Shown: piece after piece, positions 27,768 to 37,092 of the stretch
How positions within the stretch are numbered: the first letter of the stretch is position 1
Layout of the letters: each line of letters opens with the position of its first letter
DNA from: Guptibacillus hwajinpoensis
GTDB taxonomy: Bacteria > Bacillota > Bacilli > Bacillales > Guptibacillaceae
DNA length: 64,000 nt
Reading direction: 5' to 3'
NCBI RefSeq assembly: GCF_001039475.1
Contig: NZ_LELK01000001.1
Coordinates: 531,466 to 595,465 of the forward strand
The notes under the pieces: model-generated
Databases searched by the model: none
The model's input: only the letters and a program-made list of their open reading frames with translations
Told to the model about the DNA's origin: nothing
Translations under genes and position numbers: made by a program

Positions 27768-28403
27768 TTATTGTTCGTCTAAAGCGTCTGGATATACAAT
27801 TTCATCAAAAACTTCACCAGATGCTTCGTCTTTCATAGAGATGGTAACTGAATACTTTTCTGGGTCTGCGCCATCATAAATTTGATAAATCATTCCCGAC
27901 ATACCCAACGTAATTGTCGCGAAACCATCCATGCTATTTTCATAAGATTCTTTATCTACTATAACAGTGAATTTTGAGAATGAGTCATTGTGGGATATGT
28001 CTTTTATAGACACGAAGTCCTCGCTGTTTTTAGTCTCTTCTACAGTTTCTTCTATGCTTGCTCCAATTTCATTCATCAATTCTTTATGGACTGATTTAGA
28101 CATTTTGTATGTAACTGAACCATCTTCGTTTTCGGTTACTTCTTTAATGCCTTGTTCTTTTGCGCTTGCTATGGTTTCTTCAGTGTTTTCACTTTCAACC
28201 ATAGAGGCTGGAATGGTTACTTCAACACTAAGAAGTCCCTTATCAACGGCAACCTCACCATCGTCTTTGCTTTTTTCATTGTCTTCCTCTGTTTGATTTG
28301 TAGCTGCTTGGCTTTTATCATTATTACTACTTTGCTCATTTGAAGAGCAAGCAGCTAGTAAAGTTAGGGATAATACAAAAATAGTATAACTGATTTTTTT
28401 CAT
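27768..28403 (-). CDS. Uncharacterised lipoprotein
   Basis: A 211-residue protein with a lipoprotein signal peptide: MKKISYTIFVLSLTLLAAC, lipobox LLAAC with the lipidated Cys at residue 19. A Ser/Asn/Glu/Lys-rich linker follows to about residue 60, then a mixed alpha/beta domain. It is anchored to the outer face of the membrane. No known family is recognised. The gene is on the same strand as the siderophore operon, but the gap of about 155 bases from the esterase gene and a separate start region suggest its own transcript. Confidence 0.8.
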   Translation of the reverse strand: MKKISYTIFVLSLTLLAACSSNEQSSNNDKSQAATNQTEEDNEKSKDDGEVAVDKGLLSVEVTIPASMVESENTEETIASAKEQGIKEVTENEDGSVTYKMSKSVHKELMNEIGASIEETVEETKNSEDFVSIKDISHNDSFSKFTVIVDKESYENSMDGFATITLGMSGMIYQIYDGADPEKYSVTISMKDEASGEVFDEIVYPDALDEQ

Positions 28404-28558
28404 ATTTTCTCTCCTCTGTTTGGTCTGCTAACAGTATAGCAAACAACATTCGTAAATTGAAGTTATTCCCAAATGGAGTGAGTTTTACAGAATTACATTT
28501 ATGTTATTTATAATGAGTTAGAAAAAATAGTGAAGTTTTACCTAGTCCCTTCACATGT

Positions 28559-29506
28559 TCACCTAAAACATTCATCATAATAAAGAACTTCTTTATAGAT
28601 AGCAAACATGTCATCCACTGCTCTCTTAGCTGCTGAACTAATACCGATGACATTTATGAAACTGTGAAGAAGTGTTTTGTAGTGAACATGTTTTATAAGT
28701 AAGCCTTCATTATGTAGTTTCTTTGCAAACGCCTCACCTTCACTACGTAAAGGATCTTTCTCAACAGTAACAATAATAGCTGGTGCTACGTTTGATAGGT
28801 TATCCGCTCGTAGCGGTGATACGAGTGGGTCACTCGCTTTGTTTTTCTCTTTCAAATAATGATTCCAGAACCAGGCCATCTTTTCACTCGTTAAGTTATA
28901 TGTGTGATCTTCTAAGTAAGACTCTGATTCGAGATGGTAGTCTACTACAGGAGTAATTAGTAGTTGAGACTTGAAAACGCTCTTATATACTAAACTCGCA
29001 GCTGCTGCAAGATTTGCTCCTGAAGATTCGCCTGAGATCGAAATGTTCGATGAATCTCCCCCGAACCGCTCACCGTTGTCTATTATCCATGTTAATGTAT
29101 CAAAGACATCATGAAGTGCAGCCGGAAATGGATGCTCTGGAGCTAGTCTATAGCCAACAGATACAATCATACATCTTAGTGATTGGCACATGTAACGACA
29201 GAAGTTATCACTGCTATCGATCGAACCGAATACCCATCCACCTCCGTGACAATATAGAACGATTGGTAATTCTTTAGTTGATTCGTTGGGTGTATAAATC
29301 CGAATCGGAATGCCATGTTGGCCGACCTCTGTTTGGTAGACTGTAAGGTCATCCACTGTGATTGGCGTGAAGAATTCTCTTGCTTCTTCATAGTAATACC
29401 GAGACTGTTCAGGAGATAGAACGCTTAGTTCAGGATGCTTCAGTTCCTTCATTCGCTCTCCGATACGTGCAAGAAGCTTCATAGTGGATGGATCAATGTG
29501 ACCCAT
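28559..29506 (-). CDS. HSL-family alpha/beta hydrolase (esterase) at the end of the siderophore locus
   Basis: A 315-residue alpha/beta hydrolase of the hormone-sensitive-lipase (acetyl esterase) branch. The oxyanion-hole motif HGGGWVFGS is near residue 87, the nucleophile is Ser161 in GESSG, and a late His in HSFINV completes a probable triad. It hydrolyses ester bonds. Its place 14 bases into the preceding acyltransferase gene suggests a shared transcript and perhaps a role in siderophore processing, but it is not a Fes/IroE-type siderophore esterase. The start at 29506 is preferred because GGGGAG precedes it; the frame could extend to 29548 with no site. Confidence 0.88.
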   Translation of the reverse strand: MGHIDPSTMKLLARIGERMKELKHPELSVLSPEQSRYYYEEAREFFTPITVDDLTVYQTEVGQHGIPIRIYTPNESTKELPIVLYCHGGGWVFGSIDSSDNFCRYMCQSLRCMIVSVGYRLAPEHPFPAALHDVFDTLTWIIDNGERFGGDSSNISISGESSGANLAAAASLVYKSVFKSQLLITPVVDYHLESESYLEDHTYNLTSEKMAWFWNHYLKEKNKASDPLVSPLRADNLSNVAPAIIVTVEKDPLRSEGEAFAKKLHNEGLLIKHVHYKTLLHSFINVIGISSAAKRAVDDMFAIYKEVLYYDECFR

Positions 29507-30137
29507 TTGACGTTTGCTCCCCACAAAAGTTATTATTAACCTCTCCATTCAATGTAGCTTTATATGGATATTGAGCACAGTAGTCAAGAAGAGCTTGTTT
29601 TTCAATCGCTACTAGTTTTGCTTTCTTCGTTTTTATCTCAATCTCTTTTAGTTCCTTTGCACCTAATCGCTTAATGATCGGCAGAATGATGCGGTTCCTA
29701 ACATCTGGCTCTCCTATTATACGAGTTGCTCCGTATTTATTGAAAAGAAAGTATCCCATAGCGAGAATAATGGCTTCTCCATCTGTTGGGTTTAAGTATT
29801 CACGCGGTCCAATCAATAAGTGCATACCAAGATCACCTGATTGAGCGGCATAATAGTTGTTAATAGGGTCTTCTTTTATGTTATAAGCTATTAGGTAGCA
29901 TGCAGGTTCATTATCGATGTATCCCATATACACGTCTTTATAGCTTGCTTCAGTTGATTTTGTTAACCATGTGTGAAGATCTTCCATAGAGAGGTCAAGT
30001 TTCCAAAACGGTTTAATGTGCTTTTGGTGCATCCATCTGTGGAGAATTGGTAAGTCTTCCTCGACCTGAACTGAACGGAATGAAATGGTCCTGTTGAGAT
30101 GAGAAAACGTGCATTCTACTTCTTCGATCTTTTCCAT
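29493..30137 (-). CDS. Second IucB/AlcB-type hydroxylamine acyltransferase
   Basis: A 214-residue GNAT of the AlcB/IucB/RhbD type, which acylates N-hydroxylated diamines during hydroxamate siderophore synthesis. Typical motifs are RWMHQKHIKPFWKLDLSMEDL, LGMHLLIGPREYL and RIIGEPDVRNRIILPIIKRLGA. It is a paralogue of the gene at 33313-33867 (RWMNEDHVHPFWNLNVS, VHLLIGEKEYLGKG, AEPDIRNEKMI), so the locus has two acyltransferases for one core pathway. AAGGAGG precedes its ATG. A strong terminator separates it from the core operon. It may add a different acyl group or act on a second amine; this is inference. Confidence 0.9.
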   Translation of the reverse strand: MEKIEEVECTFSHLNRTISFRSVQVEEDLPILHRWMHQKHIKPFWKLDLSMEDLHTWLTKSTEASYKDVYMGYIDNEPACYLIAYNIKEDPINNYYAAQSGDLGMHLLIGPREYLNPTDGEAIILAMGYFLFNKYGATRIIGEPDVRNRIILPIIKRLGAKELKEIEIKTKKAKLVAIEKQALLDYCAQYPYKATLNGEVNNNFCGEQTSNGSH

Positions 30138-30153
30138 TATGTTTTCCTCCTTA

Positions 30154-30179
30154 TAAAAAAAGCGGGGGAGCTCCCCGCT
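30154..30179 (-). terminator. Intrinsic terminator inside the siderophore locus
   Basis: On the minus strand AGCGGGG, a 5-base loop and CCCCGCT (7 GC-rich pairs), then a T run. It lies 4 bases after the stop of the RhbF-like gene and just before the ribosome binding site of the next gene, so the last two genes depend on read-through or on another promoter. Confidence 0.88.
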
Positions 30180-30182
30180 CTA

Positions 30183-31991
30183 TTAATTCTGTATTTTACC
30201 TGCAAACTGATGCAGGGCGTTTGTTACCTTTCCAAATTCAGATGCGTGCGGACGGTCATCGCCGTCACCATAACCGTAGTCAACCATTCGGTTTCGGTTA
30301 AGGGTAAGCTTTGTGAGCTCTGGTTTAAAGAAATCAAATAGTTGGAATCGCTCTGAAAGCTCTGGGAATTGGCTCTGGTAAGCTTGGATACTGTCTGCTA
30401 GCTTACTCCAGAACGTCTCTTCATCCATGAGATCGGAGCGTTCTAAGACAGACGACATGTAACGTAGATGACAAATGAATAAGCCTGTAAAGATGAATTG
30501 AGTTAGTCCTTCAGGCGGCTCACTTCTCAATACTTTTTTCAAATCATTTGTTAACGTGCTGAGCTCTTCGAACGGCTGATCACTAATGTTCACATCATCA
30601 ACGAAATCCTTCACCGCTAATCGATGTGGCTTGTAATCCTTTAGAACAAGAATCGTATTTTGACCGTGTGGAGAGAATACGACGCCATAACGATAGAGGT
30701 AATGAAGAAGTGGCTTCAGTGTCACATCCATGAACGAAGTGATCCACTCATCTGTTGTTAAACCTGACTTCTCAATCAAACTTTTTACAAAAGGTTTCCC
30801 GTCATGATCTTCATAATGAAGCGAAGCAAGTGTGATAGCTTGCTCACCTTCTTCAAGGTACGTGTAGATGCTTTCTCGGTATATAACACCTAACATTTCT
30901 AGATACTGATAAGGGGCGTTCGGTAAATTGAGATAGTGCTGTTGGTCAACGTTTAAACTGGCAATCTCTCCTGGTAAAATAACGCGACACTCATTTTTTA
31001 AAAAGTCGTCTTCTTCATAAATTTCTTGTATGAAACGTGTGATTGTCGGAGCGATTAGCGTTCGTTCAGCTGGAAGTCCGCGGTATACGAGCGTATTTAG
31101 AATGCTCATCGGTAACTTCACGTGATGCTTCTCTTTATGTGTCATATTAACGAATGTACGGACCGACTGTTGAGGTAAATAGCGGTCAGATGATTCGGCT
31201 AGCGGAATGATCACCTTTTTCGCGATTTCACCTGGGAAGTTTTGAATGATTGTGTTCTTCCACTGCCATTCATGAATTGGCATGAGGTAGTAGTCGTTCT
31301 CATGCACATTTTGCTGTGTGATCATGTTAGAAAAACGTCGAAGGTCTTCTTCTGACAACACTTCTTTTATAAGGTGCTCATAGGACGCTTCTCCAACCGA
31401 TTGGAACGAACTGCTGTCTTTATGAACCGCTATCCAGGAGAGCGATAATTCATTTTGTTGTTCAGGTGCATAGGAAAGGTAATCGTCATACCCAAACCCA
31501 ATACGTCCCTTGTTGTAGGTAATCCAAGGGTGTCCGGTCATATACCCTTCAAGGTGTGCATAATCGAAATCGATTAAATCGTCTGATGACACGTGGTTTG
31601 AAAGTAGATGAAGATCGGCTAGAAGTGTCTGATTCAACTCCTTGATCAGGTGACCAGCCGTTTCACTCACCATCCCGATGATCGGTTGAATATCAAGGAG
31701 AAAATCGATCGCGCTCGTTGCTTCAACTGTGTTCTCTCCTTGATGAATGAAAATGGATTCAGGATCAACATAGAAACTATCAAATAAGCGACGCTTTGCA
31801 CCGTAAACATACGTTTTTGATTCGTTAATGTTCAATCTACACGTTAACCATCCGTTCTCCTTTTCTGCAACTTCAGGTTTAATCATTCCCTCATACATAT
31901 ACTCTGACATCATTTTTGCTAGTAGGGTTTTATTAACAGTAATCCAATGATCTTCTGTTAACACATTCGTTAGTTCATTTTTGTATTGCAT
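30183..31991 (-). CDS. rhbF: NIS siderophore synthetase, IucC/RhbF-like
   Basis: A 602-residue IucA/IucC-family synthetase that joins an amine to citrate or to a citryl intermediate using ATP. Family motifs are EGYMTGHPWITYNKGRIGFG (substrate/ATP lid), MPIHEWQWKNTII, KLPMSILNT, the catalytic-core GVVFSPHGQNTILVL and LAVKDFVDDVNIS near residue 475. It is of type C by context, expected to add the second N-acetyl-N-hydroxydiaminopropane in schizokinen assembly. AGGAGG precedes the ATG. It lies 15 bases after the monooxygenase gene and ends at the intrinsic terminator. The gene symbol follows the rhizobactin cluster order. Confidence 0.92.
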   Translation of the reverse strand: MQYKNELTNVLTEDHWITVNKTLLAKMMSEYMYEGMIKPEVAEKENGWLTCRLNINESKTYVYGAKRRLFDSFYVDPESIFIHQGENTVEATSAIDFLLDIQPIIGMVSETAGHLIKELNQTLLADLHLLSNHVSSDDLIDFDYAHLEGYMTGHPWITYNKGRIGFGYDDYLSYAPEQQNELSLSWIAVHKDSSSFQSVGEASYEHLIKEVLSEEDLRRFSNMITQQNVHENDYYLMPIHEWQWKNTIIQNFPGEIAKKVIIPLAESSDRYLPQQSVRTFVNMTHKEKHHVKLPMSILNTLVYRGLPAERTLIAPTITRFIQEIYEEDDFLKNECRVILPGEIASLNVDQQHYLNLPNAPYQYLEMLGVIYRESIYTYLEEGEQAITLASLHYEDHDGKPFVKSLIEKSGLTTDEWITSFMDVTLKPLLHYLYRYGVVFSPHGQNTILVLKDYKPHRLAVKDFVDDVNISDQPFEELSTLTNDLKKVLRSEPPEGLTQFIFTGLFICHLRYMSSVLERSDLMDEETFWSKLADSIQAYQSQFPELSERFQLFDFFKPELTKLTLNRNRMVDYGYGDGDDRPHASEFGKVTNALHQFAGKIQN

Positions 31992-32006
31992 CGATCTACG
32001 CCTCCT

Positions 32007-33320
32007 TTATGTAGTAGCAAGAATTTTCGCTCCGAATGATTGGAACACATTTTGATTCTGAACGTGATACACCTCATGTCCCATGATCTTGTTTAAAATA
32101 ACAGCGTTTCGGTGTGCACCAAGACCCAAGTCTGGAGCTCCTACGCCGTGTGAATGGAGCTCTCCGTTTTGAATAAACAGCCCACCATGGTCTTCTCCTA
32201 TTGTTTCAATTTGATACTCTTCTAAAATGGATAATCTTCCGAGTTCATCTTTCACAACATATGTATCTTGTAAGAATGTAGGTGTTGACTGCTTATAACC
32301 CGTACAGAGAATGACTTTATCTGCTTCAATCATGATATCTTCATTCGTGATGGATTGTTTTCCTGATAGTTGCCACTTTCCACCGTCATTCACGATGTTC
32401 GTGACGTTCGTCATGGCTTGGAGATGGAGATCAGGTTCTACTCCACCAACTGACTTTTCATACAGAAGGTCATATATACTCGCAATTGTGTCAGCACTAA
32501 TTCCTTTATAGAGTAATCCTTGCTCGGAAAGCAGGCTATCTTTCTTGTCCTGATCTAGGCTATAGAAGAACTTCGTATAGTCTGGTGAGAAATACTCTAA
32601 TCCAAGCTTAGAATATTCCATTGGGAAAAAGCCGTTTGAACGTGTGTACCAGCTTAGTGAATAGTCTCTTTCTTCTTGATCTAATGCTAAGTCATAGAAA
32701 ATTTCTGCTGCGCTTTGTCCACTACCGATGACAGCAATTGATTCGTTCGGTTTAATGTGTTTCTTTTGGTCCTTGTACTGTGATGAATGAAAGACCGAAT
32801 TTCCAAGCGCATGCTGAAACGTCTCAGGAACGTGAGGAATAGAACCTATGCCAAGCACCACATGCTTTGCATGGACTACTTTCGTTTCTAACGTTTGCAC
32901 ATTCTGAACAATTACTTCATAATACGTTTCTTCCTGCGATAAGCGTATTGGGTCCACAGATTGGACACGATAGCCAAAATGGCATGAAGAAAGCTCTTCC
33001 GTCACCCATTTGCAATAGTGGTTGTATTCCTTTCTTGGAATATGGAATTTTTCTAAGAAATAAAAATGGTACATTCGGTTGTGTTCTTGAAGATAATGCA
33101 GAAAGCTGTATTTGCTTCGAACGTCCGCCATGCTAACGAGATCCGCAAAAAACGGAACTTGAAGTGTGGTTCCATCAATCATCATGCCAGGATGCCAATC
33201 AAATGACTCTTTCTGATCGAATAACGCCACGTCAAGGTCAAGTGGATCCGCTAGAGCGGCAAACCCTAAATTAAATGGTCCTATACCTACTCCAACTACA
33301 TCGTAGGATTCGTTAAGCAT
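32007..33320 (-). CDS. rhbE: Lysine/ornithine-type N-monooxygenase, RhbE/IucD-like
   Basis: A 437-residue flavoprotein that N-hydroxylates a diamine (here predicted 1,3-diaminopropane) with NADPH and O2. The FAD-binding motif is VGVGIGPFNLGFAAL near residue 10, and the NADPH site is VIGSGQSAAEIFYDL near 210. WHPGMMIDGTTLQVPFFADLV is typical of the family, as is the ATG motif-like CTGYKQSTP. The start at 33320 is chosen over a longer frame because AAAGGA lies upstream. It overlaps the end of the acetyltransferase gene by 8 bases, which implies coupled translation. Confidence 0.94.
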   Translation of the reverse strand: MLNESYDVVGVGIGPFNLGFAALADPLDLDVALFDQKESFDWHPGMMIDGTTLQVPFFADLVSMADVRSKYSFLHYLQEHNRMYHFYFLEKFHIPRKEYNHYCKWVTEELSSCHFGYRVQSVDPIRLSQEETYYEVIVQNVQTLETKVVHAKHVVLGIGSIPHVPETFQHALGNSVFHSSQYKDQKKHIKPNESIAVIGSGQSAAEIFYDLALDQEERDYSLSWYTRSNGFFPMEYSKLGLEYFSPDYTKFFYSLDQDKKDSLLSEQGLLYKGISADTIASIYDLLYEKSVGGVEPDLHLQAMTNVTNIVNDGGKWQLSGKQSITNEDIMIEADKVILCTGYKQSTPTFLQDTYVVKDELGRLSILEEYQIETIGEDHGGLFIQNGELHSHGVGAPDLGLGAHRNAVILNKIMGHEVYHVQNQNVFQSFGAKILATT

Positions 33321-33867
33321 TTCCCCACATCCTTTCGAATTGATCACGCTCACAAAACATTAATAACCCCGTTTTGTCTGGCAGTGTGATTGGATAAGCA
33401 GGCTCAAAGCCGCACTTCTGAAATACATGAATCATCTTTTCGTTTCGAATGTCAGGTTCCGCAATCACCCGTTTTGTTCGCTTTTCTTTAAATTGTTTAG
33501 CAACCATCTCTCGTAAGAGTGGAAGAGCAAGTCCTTTTCCAAGGTACTCCTTCTCTCCTATGAGCAAGTGAACGCCTTGATCGTAAGGTTCGCTTTCATA
33601 CGTATCTTCTGTTACATCACTCTTCACCCAGTAAGCCTCCCAGTAGCTAATCGGGTTTCCATCAACCATTCCTACATAAAGGGATTGATGAGTGTCAGCT
33701 AGCGCTTTTTTGAGATGATTTTTAAAGACATCTAAAGAGACATTGAGATTCCAGAAAGGATGAACGTGGTCCTCATTCATCCATCTATGGAGCAGTTCAA
33801 CATCACGCTTAAAATCGACGCGTTGAAAGGAAATCGTTGTTACAGTATCAGTTCCCATAAGTAACAT
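33313..33867 (-). CDS. rhbD: N-hydroxydiamine acetyltransferase, RhbD/IucB-like
   Basis: A 184-residue GNAT that acetylates the hydroxylated diamine to form the hydroxamate iron ligand. Motifs are LHRWMNEDHVHPFWNLNVS, QGVHLLIGEKEYLGKGLALPLL and AEPDIRNEKMIHVFQKCGF. The start at 33867 gives a close AAAGGA and an overlap of 20 bases with the end of the upstream synthetase gene; the frame could begin at 33921 without support. It sits exactly at the rhbD position of the operon. A second paralogue lies past the terminator at 29493-30137. Confidence 0.93.
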   Translation of the reverse strand: MLLMGTDTVTTISFQRVDFKRDVELLHRWMNEDHVHPFWNLNVSLDVFKNHLKKALADTHQSLYVGMVDGNPISYWEAYWVKSDVTEDTYESEPYDQGVHLLIGEKEYLGKGLALPLLREMVAKQFKEKRTKRVIAEPDIRNEKMIHVFQKCGFEPAYPITLPDKTGLLMFCERDQFERMWGNA

Positions 33868-35626
33868 GTACTTCCTTTGCGATCGGATTCGGGACCATAG
33901 TGTAAACAGACTGTGTTTCAAGCGAACCTACAAGCTCGTCCATATCATATAAACGGGTTAGTAGATTTGCTTTGCATGATAGTACAGGATCATTAAGCAG
34001 GCTGTTAATTAAAGGTGAGCCTTCACTATGCTCATAGTTTGAGAGTCTTGTTCTGACAAGACCGATAAGGTCATCTTCATGAGCTAATCCACTACTTCCA
34101 AAACCGTTGATAAGACCAAACAGATGGTTAAAGAAAAGATAGTATGTGAACCGCTCAACCGCTACTTCATCTGAACAGATCGTATCACTTCGATCGTTAA
34201 GCGAAGGCAGGTGCGCTTTTAAAGCAGATGCTTTCGACTCGCTGAAATAGTAGCCTTGATTATCACGATAATAGAAATGCTTCGGATAGCCTTCTTCTAA
34301 TGTAACGACCGAGTTTTGTTGGTGAGCTTCTAGTGATAATCCATACTTGTGATGAAGCCAAAGCATGGGCTCTAAAGTGAGATCAAGATACTTCTCAAAC
34401 CAGTCACGACTTACCAATTCCAACGAGCGTCTTTCTCTCCGCGCGATGGAATGGATAATAGAAGATAGCCTGGATTTCCCTCCAAAAGCGTGATCTTGGC
34501 AGAGTGCAGCGATACACGTCGACTGGCTACTTCTAGGATAGAAAGGATTCTCGCGAATGACGGTTTCAAATCCTTTTACACGTTCAATGTTTACGTAAGC
34601 TGGGTCCTGCATGATTTCAAATCCGGGAAAACGAGAATTCAATTCTGTACCAAACGAAGTTGACAGCAAACGTGACACTTCAACTCCACGATCTAGCTCT
34701 TTCTGTTGATTAATACGTAGAGAGTTCGTGATTTTAATCGGAACAGAAAACTTGTACATGTATTTGGAATCTTGGTTGTATACGGTTCGGAACGAAGATG
34801 TTGCTGCAAATGGTTTTCCAACAGGACCAATGTATTGAAGATCACCATGAAGCAGAAGATCTTGTACATCTTCTTGTTCTAGAAGGTTCATAGCTTGAAG
34901 CGGATGGACTGGAATCAAGACAAGATGATCGAATTGTTCCAACCATTCTTGATCAACTCCAGTATCCTGTTTAAGTTCCTGCTTAATAATGTCACTTGCA
35001 TCAAGATCTAAATTAGAATCCTCTATCACGATTGATGGATGAGCGCTAAAGTAATGAAGTTGGAAGCTCCCTTTCCATTCAGGTGAATACTTTTCATTGT
35101 CTCGATCACTTAATCCCTGCTTGCTTTTCGGTGTTGGGTGTAACAGGTGACCTAGTAGCAATGATTGTTCTGTATCAATAAACTCAAATTCTCCCTCACT
35201 TAATGCTTCACTATCTGTTTCACGTTCAATTAATGAAGCTTCAATGGCTTGTTTGCTTAACATTACACGCATGATAAGCTCGTCTTCCGCGCCACTTCTA
35301 TTTTGATCGAGGAGAATTTCCTTAGTAATCAATGTAGTCAATGTCACATAATCAAGCGGTAACAATGCGCCATTCGCCACTTTGTAATACATCGGGAAGT
35401 GAAACAAATGCCTACCTGTCATGGACCAGTACTTAATCGGGATAATTAGCTCCATCCCTTGCCTTGGTAATGGACTTGAGATGATGTTCTCATAAGAAGC
35501 TAATGACTCATTGCGGGCGATTATTTTATGAAAATGAGCTGTTTCTCTTAAATAACAATTTAAAAAGCTTTGCATCGTTGCGCGTTCAGCAAAATCCTTT
35601 GCATGCTTCAAACGTGTTTCCTCCAT
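33848..35626 (-). CDS. rhbC: NIS siderophore synthetase, IucA/RhbC-like
   Basis: A 592-residue IucA/IucC-family synthetase. Recognisable segments are HLVLIPVHPLQAMNLLEQEDV, GKPFAATSSFRTVY, KFSVPIKITNSLRINQ, FEIMQDPAYVNIERVKG, LWLHHKYGLSLEAHQQNSVVTL and the C-terminal NHLFGLINGFGSSGLAHEDDL. By order it is expected to do the first condensation of the hydroxamate arm with citrate. It overlaps the upstream decarboxylase gene by 19 bases and follows AGGTGAG. The assignment to IucA-like versus IucC-like rests on cluster position. Confidence 0.93.
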   Translation of the reverse strand: MEETRLKHAKDFAERATMQSFLNCYLRETAHFHKIIARNESLASYENIISSPLPRQGMELIIPIKYWSMTGRHLFHFPMYYKVANGALLPLDYVTLTTLITKEILLDQNRSGAEDELIMRVMLSKQAIEASLIERETDSEALSEGEFEFIDTEQSLLLGHLLHPTPKSKQGLSDRDNEKYSPEWKGSFQLHYFSAHPSIVIEDSNLDLDASDIIKQELKQDTGVDQEWLEQFDHLVLIPVHPLQAMNLLEQEDVQDLLLHGDLQYIGPVGKPFAATSSFRTVYNQDSKYMYKFSVPIKITNSLRINQQKELDRGVEVSRLLSTSFGTELNSRFPGFEIMQDPAYVNIERVKGFETVIRENPFYPRSSQSTCIAALCQDHAFGGKSRLSSIIHSIARRERRSLELVSRDWFEKYLDLTLEPMLWLHHKYGLSLEAHQQNSVVTLEEGYPKHFYYRDNQGYYFSESKASALKAHLPSLNDRSDTICSDEVAVERFTYYLFFNHLFGLINGFGSSGLAHEDDLIGLVRTRLSNYEHSEGSPLINSLLNDPVLSCKANLLTRLYDMDELVGSLETQSVYTMVPNPIAKEVHVTYGN

Positions 35627-37092
35627 TTCTCACCTAGAACTCGGATCCGATCTATAATGTCTATGACATCCTTAAGTGTCGTCCGCGGGTTTAACATCGT
35701 GAATTTTAAGTAGTTCTTTCCATCTATCGTCGTTTTCGCAATTGCTGCATATGAGTGATACAGCTCCTGCTGTATATTACGATTCACTTGGTTTATTTCT
35801 TGATCACTAACATATCGAAAGACGACTGTATTTAGTTCGGGTTCTTTCGTTAGCACCTCGAAATCATTTTGCTCACTAAGGTAATCAGCTACGTCAGTTG
35901 CTAGCTCAAAAGTAGAGTCAATCAACCTTGCAAAAAGGTTCGTTCCAATCGTTTTAAGAGAAAGATAGAGCTTTAAAGAATCGAAACGCCGTGTCGTTTG
36001 CGTTGATTTGGAAACAAGATTTAGAATTCCCTCATCGCGATCCTCTTCTGGATTTAAATAATCTGCAACATGATTCATCAAGTTAAAGTGCTTACCATTC
36101 TTCAAGAGAAACGCTCCGCACGAGATCGGTTGATAGAAAAGTTTATGGAAATCGACTGTGATAGAGTTTGCTTGATGAATGCCATTCAATTTCTCTCGAT
36201 GAGAATGAGAAAGAATGAGTGCACCTCCAAAGGCAGCGTCTATGTGTAGCCATATATTCTCTTCTTTAGCGATGACCGCTAGTTCCTGTATGGGATCGAT
36301 GCTACCAAAATCCGTTGTTCCACACGTTCCTACGATTAGGAAAGGAACTAAACCTTCCGACTTCATCTCAGCGATCTTTGAGCGTAAATGAGAAAGCGAC
36401 ATGCGATGGTTTTCATCGGTTTGAACGGTTATTACAGCGTTTTCGCCTAATCCTAGCTGTGCAGCTGATTTTTTCACTGTAAAGTGAGCGCTCTCAGAAC
36501 AAAGAATTCTCATTCGATTGAATTGCGCCGGTAATCCGCTCTGTTTCACATCATAATCCCATTGTTTTTTGCAGTAATCGTCTCTTGCTAATAACACCGA
36601 CATATAGTTTGACTGTGTCCCGCCACTAGTGAAAACACCATCTGATGCTTCGCTGTACCCGAACTGACTTGTGAGCCATTGGATCATTTCCTGATCCATA
36701 AACGTAGCGGAGGGACTTTGATCCCATGAATCTAACGATTGATTCATAGCTCCGATCAAGAGCTCACCCACCACAGCCGGAATAAGTGGGGGACAGTGTA
36801 GGTGGGCGATGCTTTTTTCGTTTGAAATAAACAGGCTATTGTCTATCACCGTTTTGTTGAGGTCATCTATTACATCCGAAAAGGAAGTTTGATCTTCTCG
36901 GAATGTAACAAGCTGACGAATCTCACTTTCAACTTCTTCAGGTGCTTTTCCGCTGTATGGATGTTCAGAGCTTTGTAACGAGCTGATCAATGTTTCTGTC
37001 GCTTTGAGGAGCTGGTCCCTCAGCTCTCTTGATCCAACACCATTATTTAAAATTGTTGTATCAAACGGATTTGCTTTAATCGTTGTGTTCAT
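35608..37092 (-). CDS. rhbB: L-2,4-diaminobutyrate decarboxylase
   Basis: A 494-residue group II PLP decarboxylase that turns 2,4-diaminobutyrate into 1,3-diaminopropane, the diamine of schizokinen. Signatures are AHLHCPPLIPAVVGELLIGAMNQSLDSWDQSP, SGGTQSNYMSVLLAR, LHIDAAFGG with the PLP-binding Asp near 285, and the PLP lysine Lys317 in VDFHKLFYQP. Its start ATG overlaps the stop of the aminotransferase gene by 4 bases (ATGA). Related glutamate or aromatic amino acid decarboxylases share this fold, but the aminotransferase partner and operon fix the role. Confidence 0.94.
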   Translation of the reverse strand: MNTTIKANPFDTTILNNGVGSRELRDQLLKATETLISSLQSSEHPYSGKAPEEVESEIRQLVTFREDQTSFSDVIDDLNKTVIDNSLFISNEKSIAHLHCPPLIPAVVGELLIGAMNQSLDSWDQSPSATFMDQEMIQWLTSQFGYSEASDGVFTSGGTQSNYMSVLLARDDYCKKQWDYDVKQSGLPAQFNRMRILCSESAHFTVKKSAAQLGLGENAVITVQTDENHRMSLSHLRSKIAEMKSEGLVPFLIVGTCGTTDFGSIDPIQELAVIAKEENIWLHIDAAFGGALILSHSHREKLNGIHQANSITVDFHKLFYQPISCGAFLLKNGKHFNLMNHVADYLNPEEDRDEGILNLVSKSTQTTRRFDSLKLYLSLKTIGTNLFARLIDSTFELATDVADYLSEQNDFEVLTKEPELNTVVFRYVSDQEINQVNRNIQQELYHSYAAIAKTTIDGKNYLKFTMLNPRTTLKDVIDIIDRIRVLGEKWRKHV

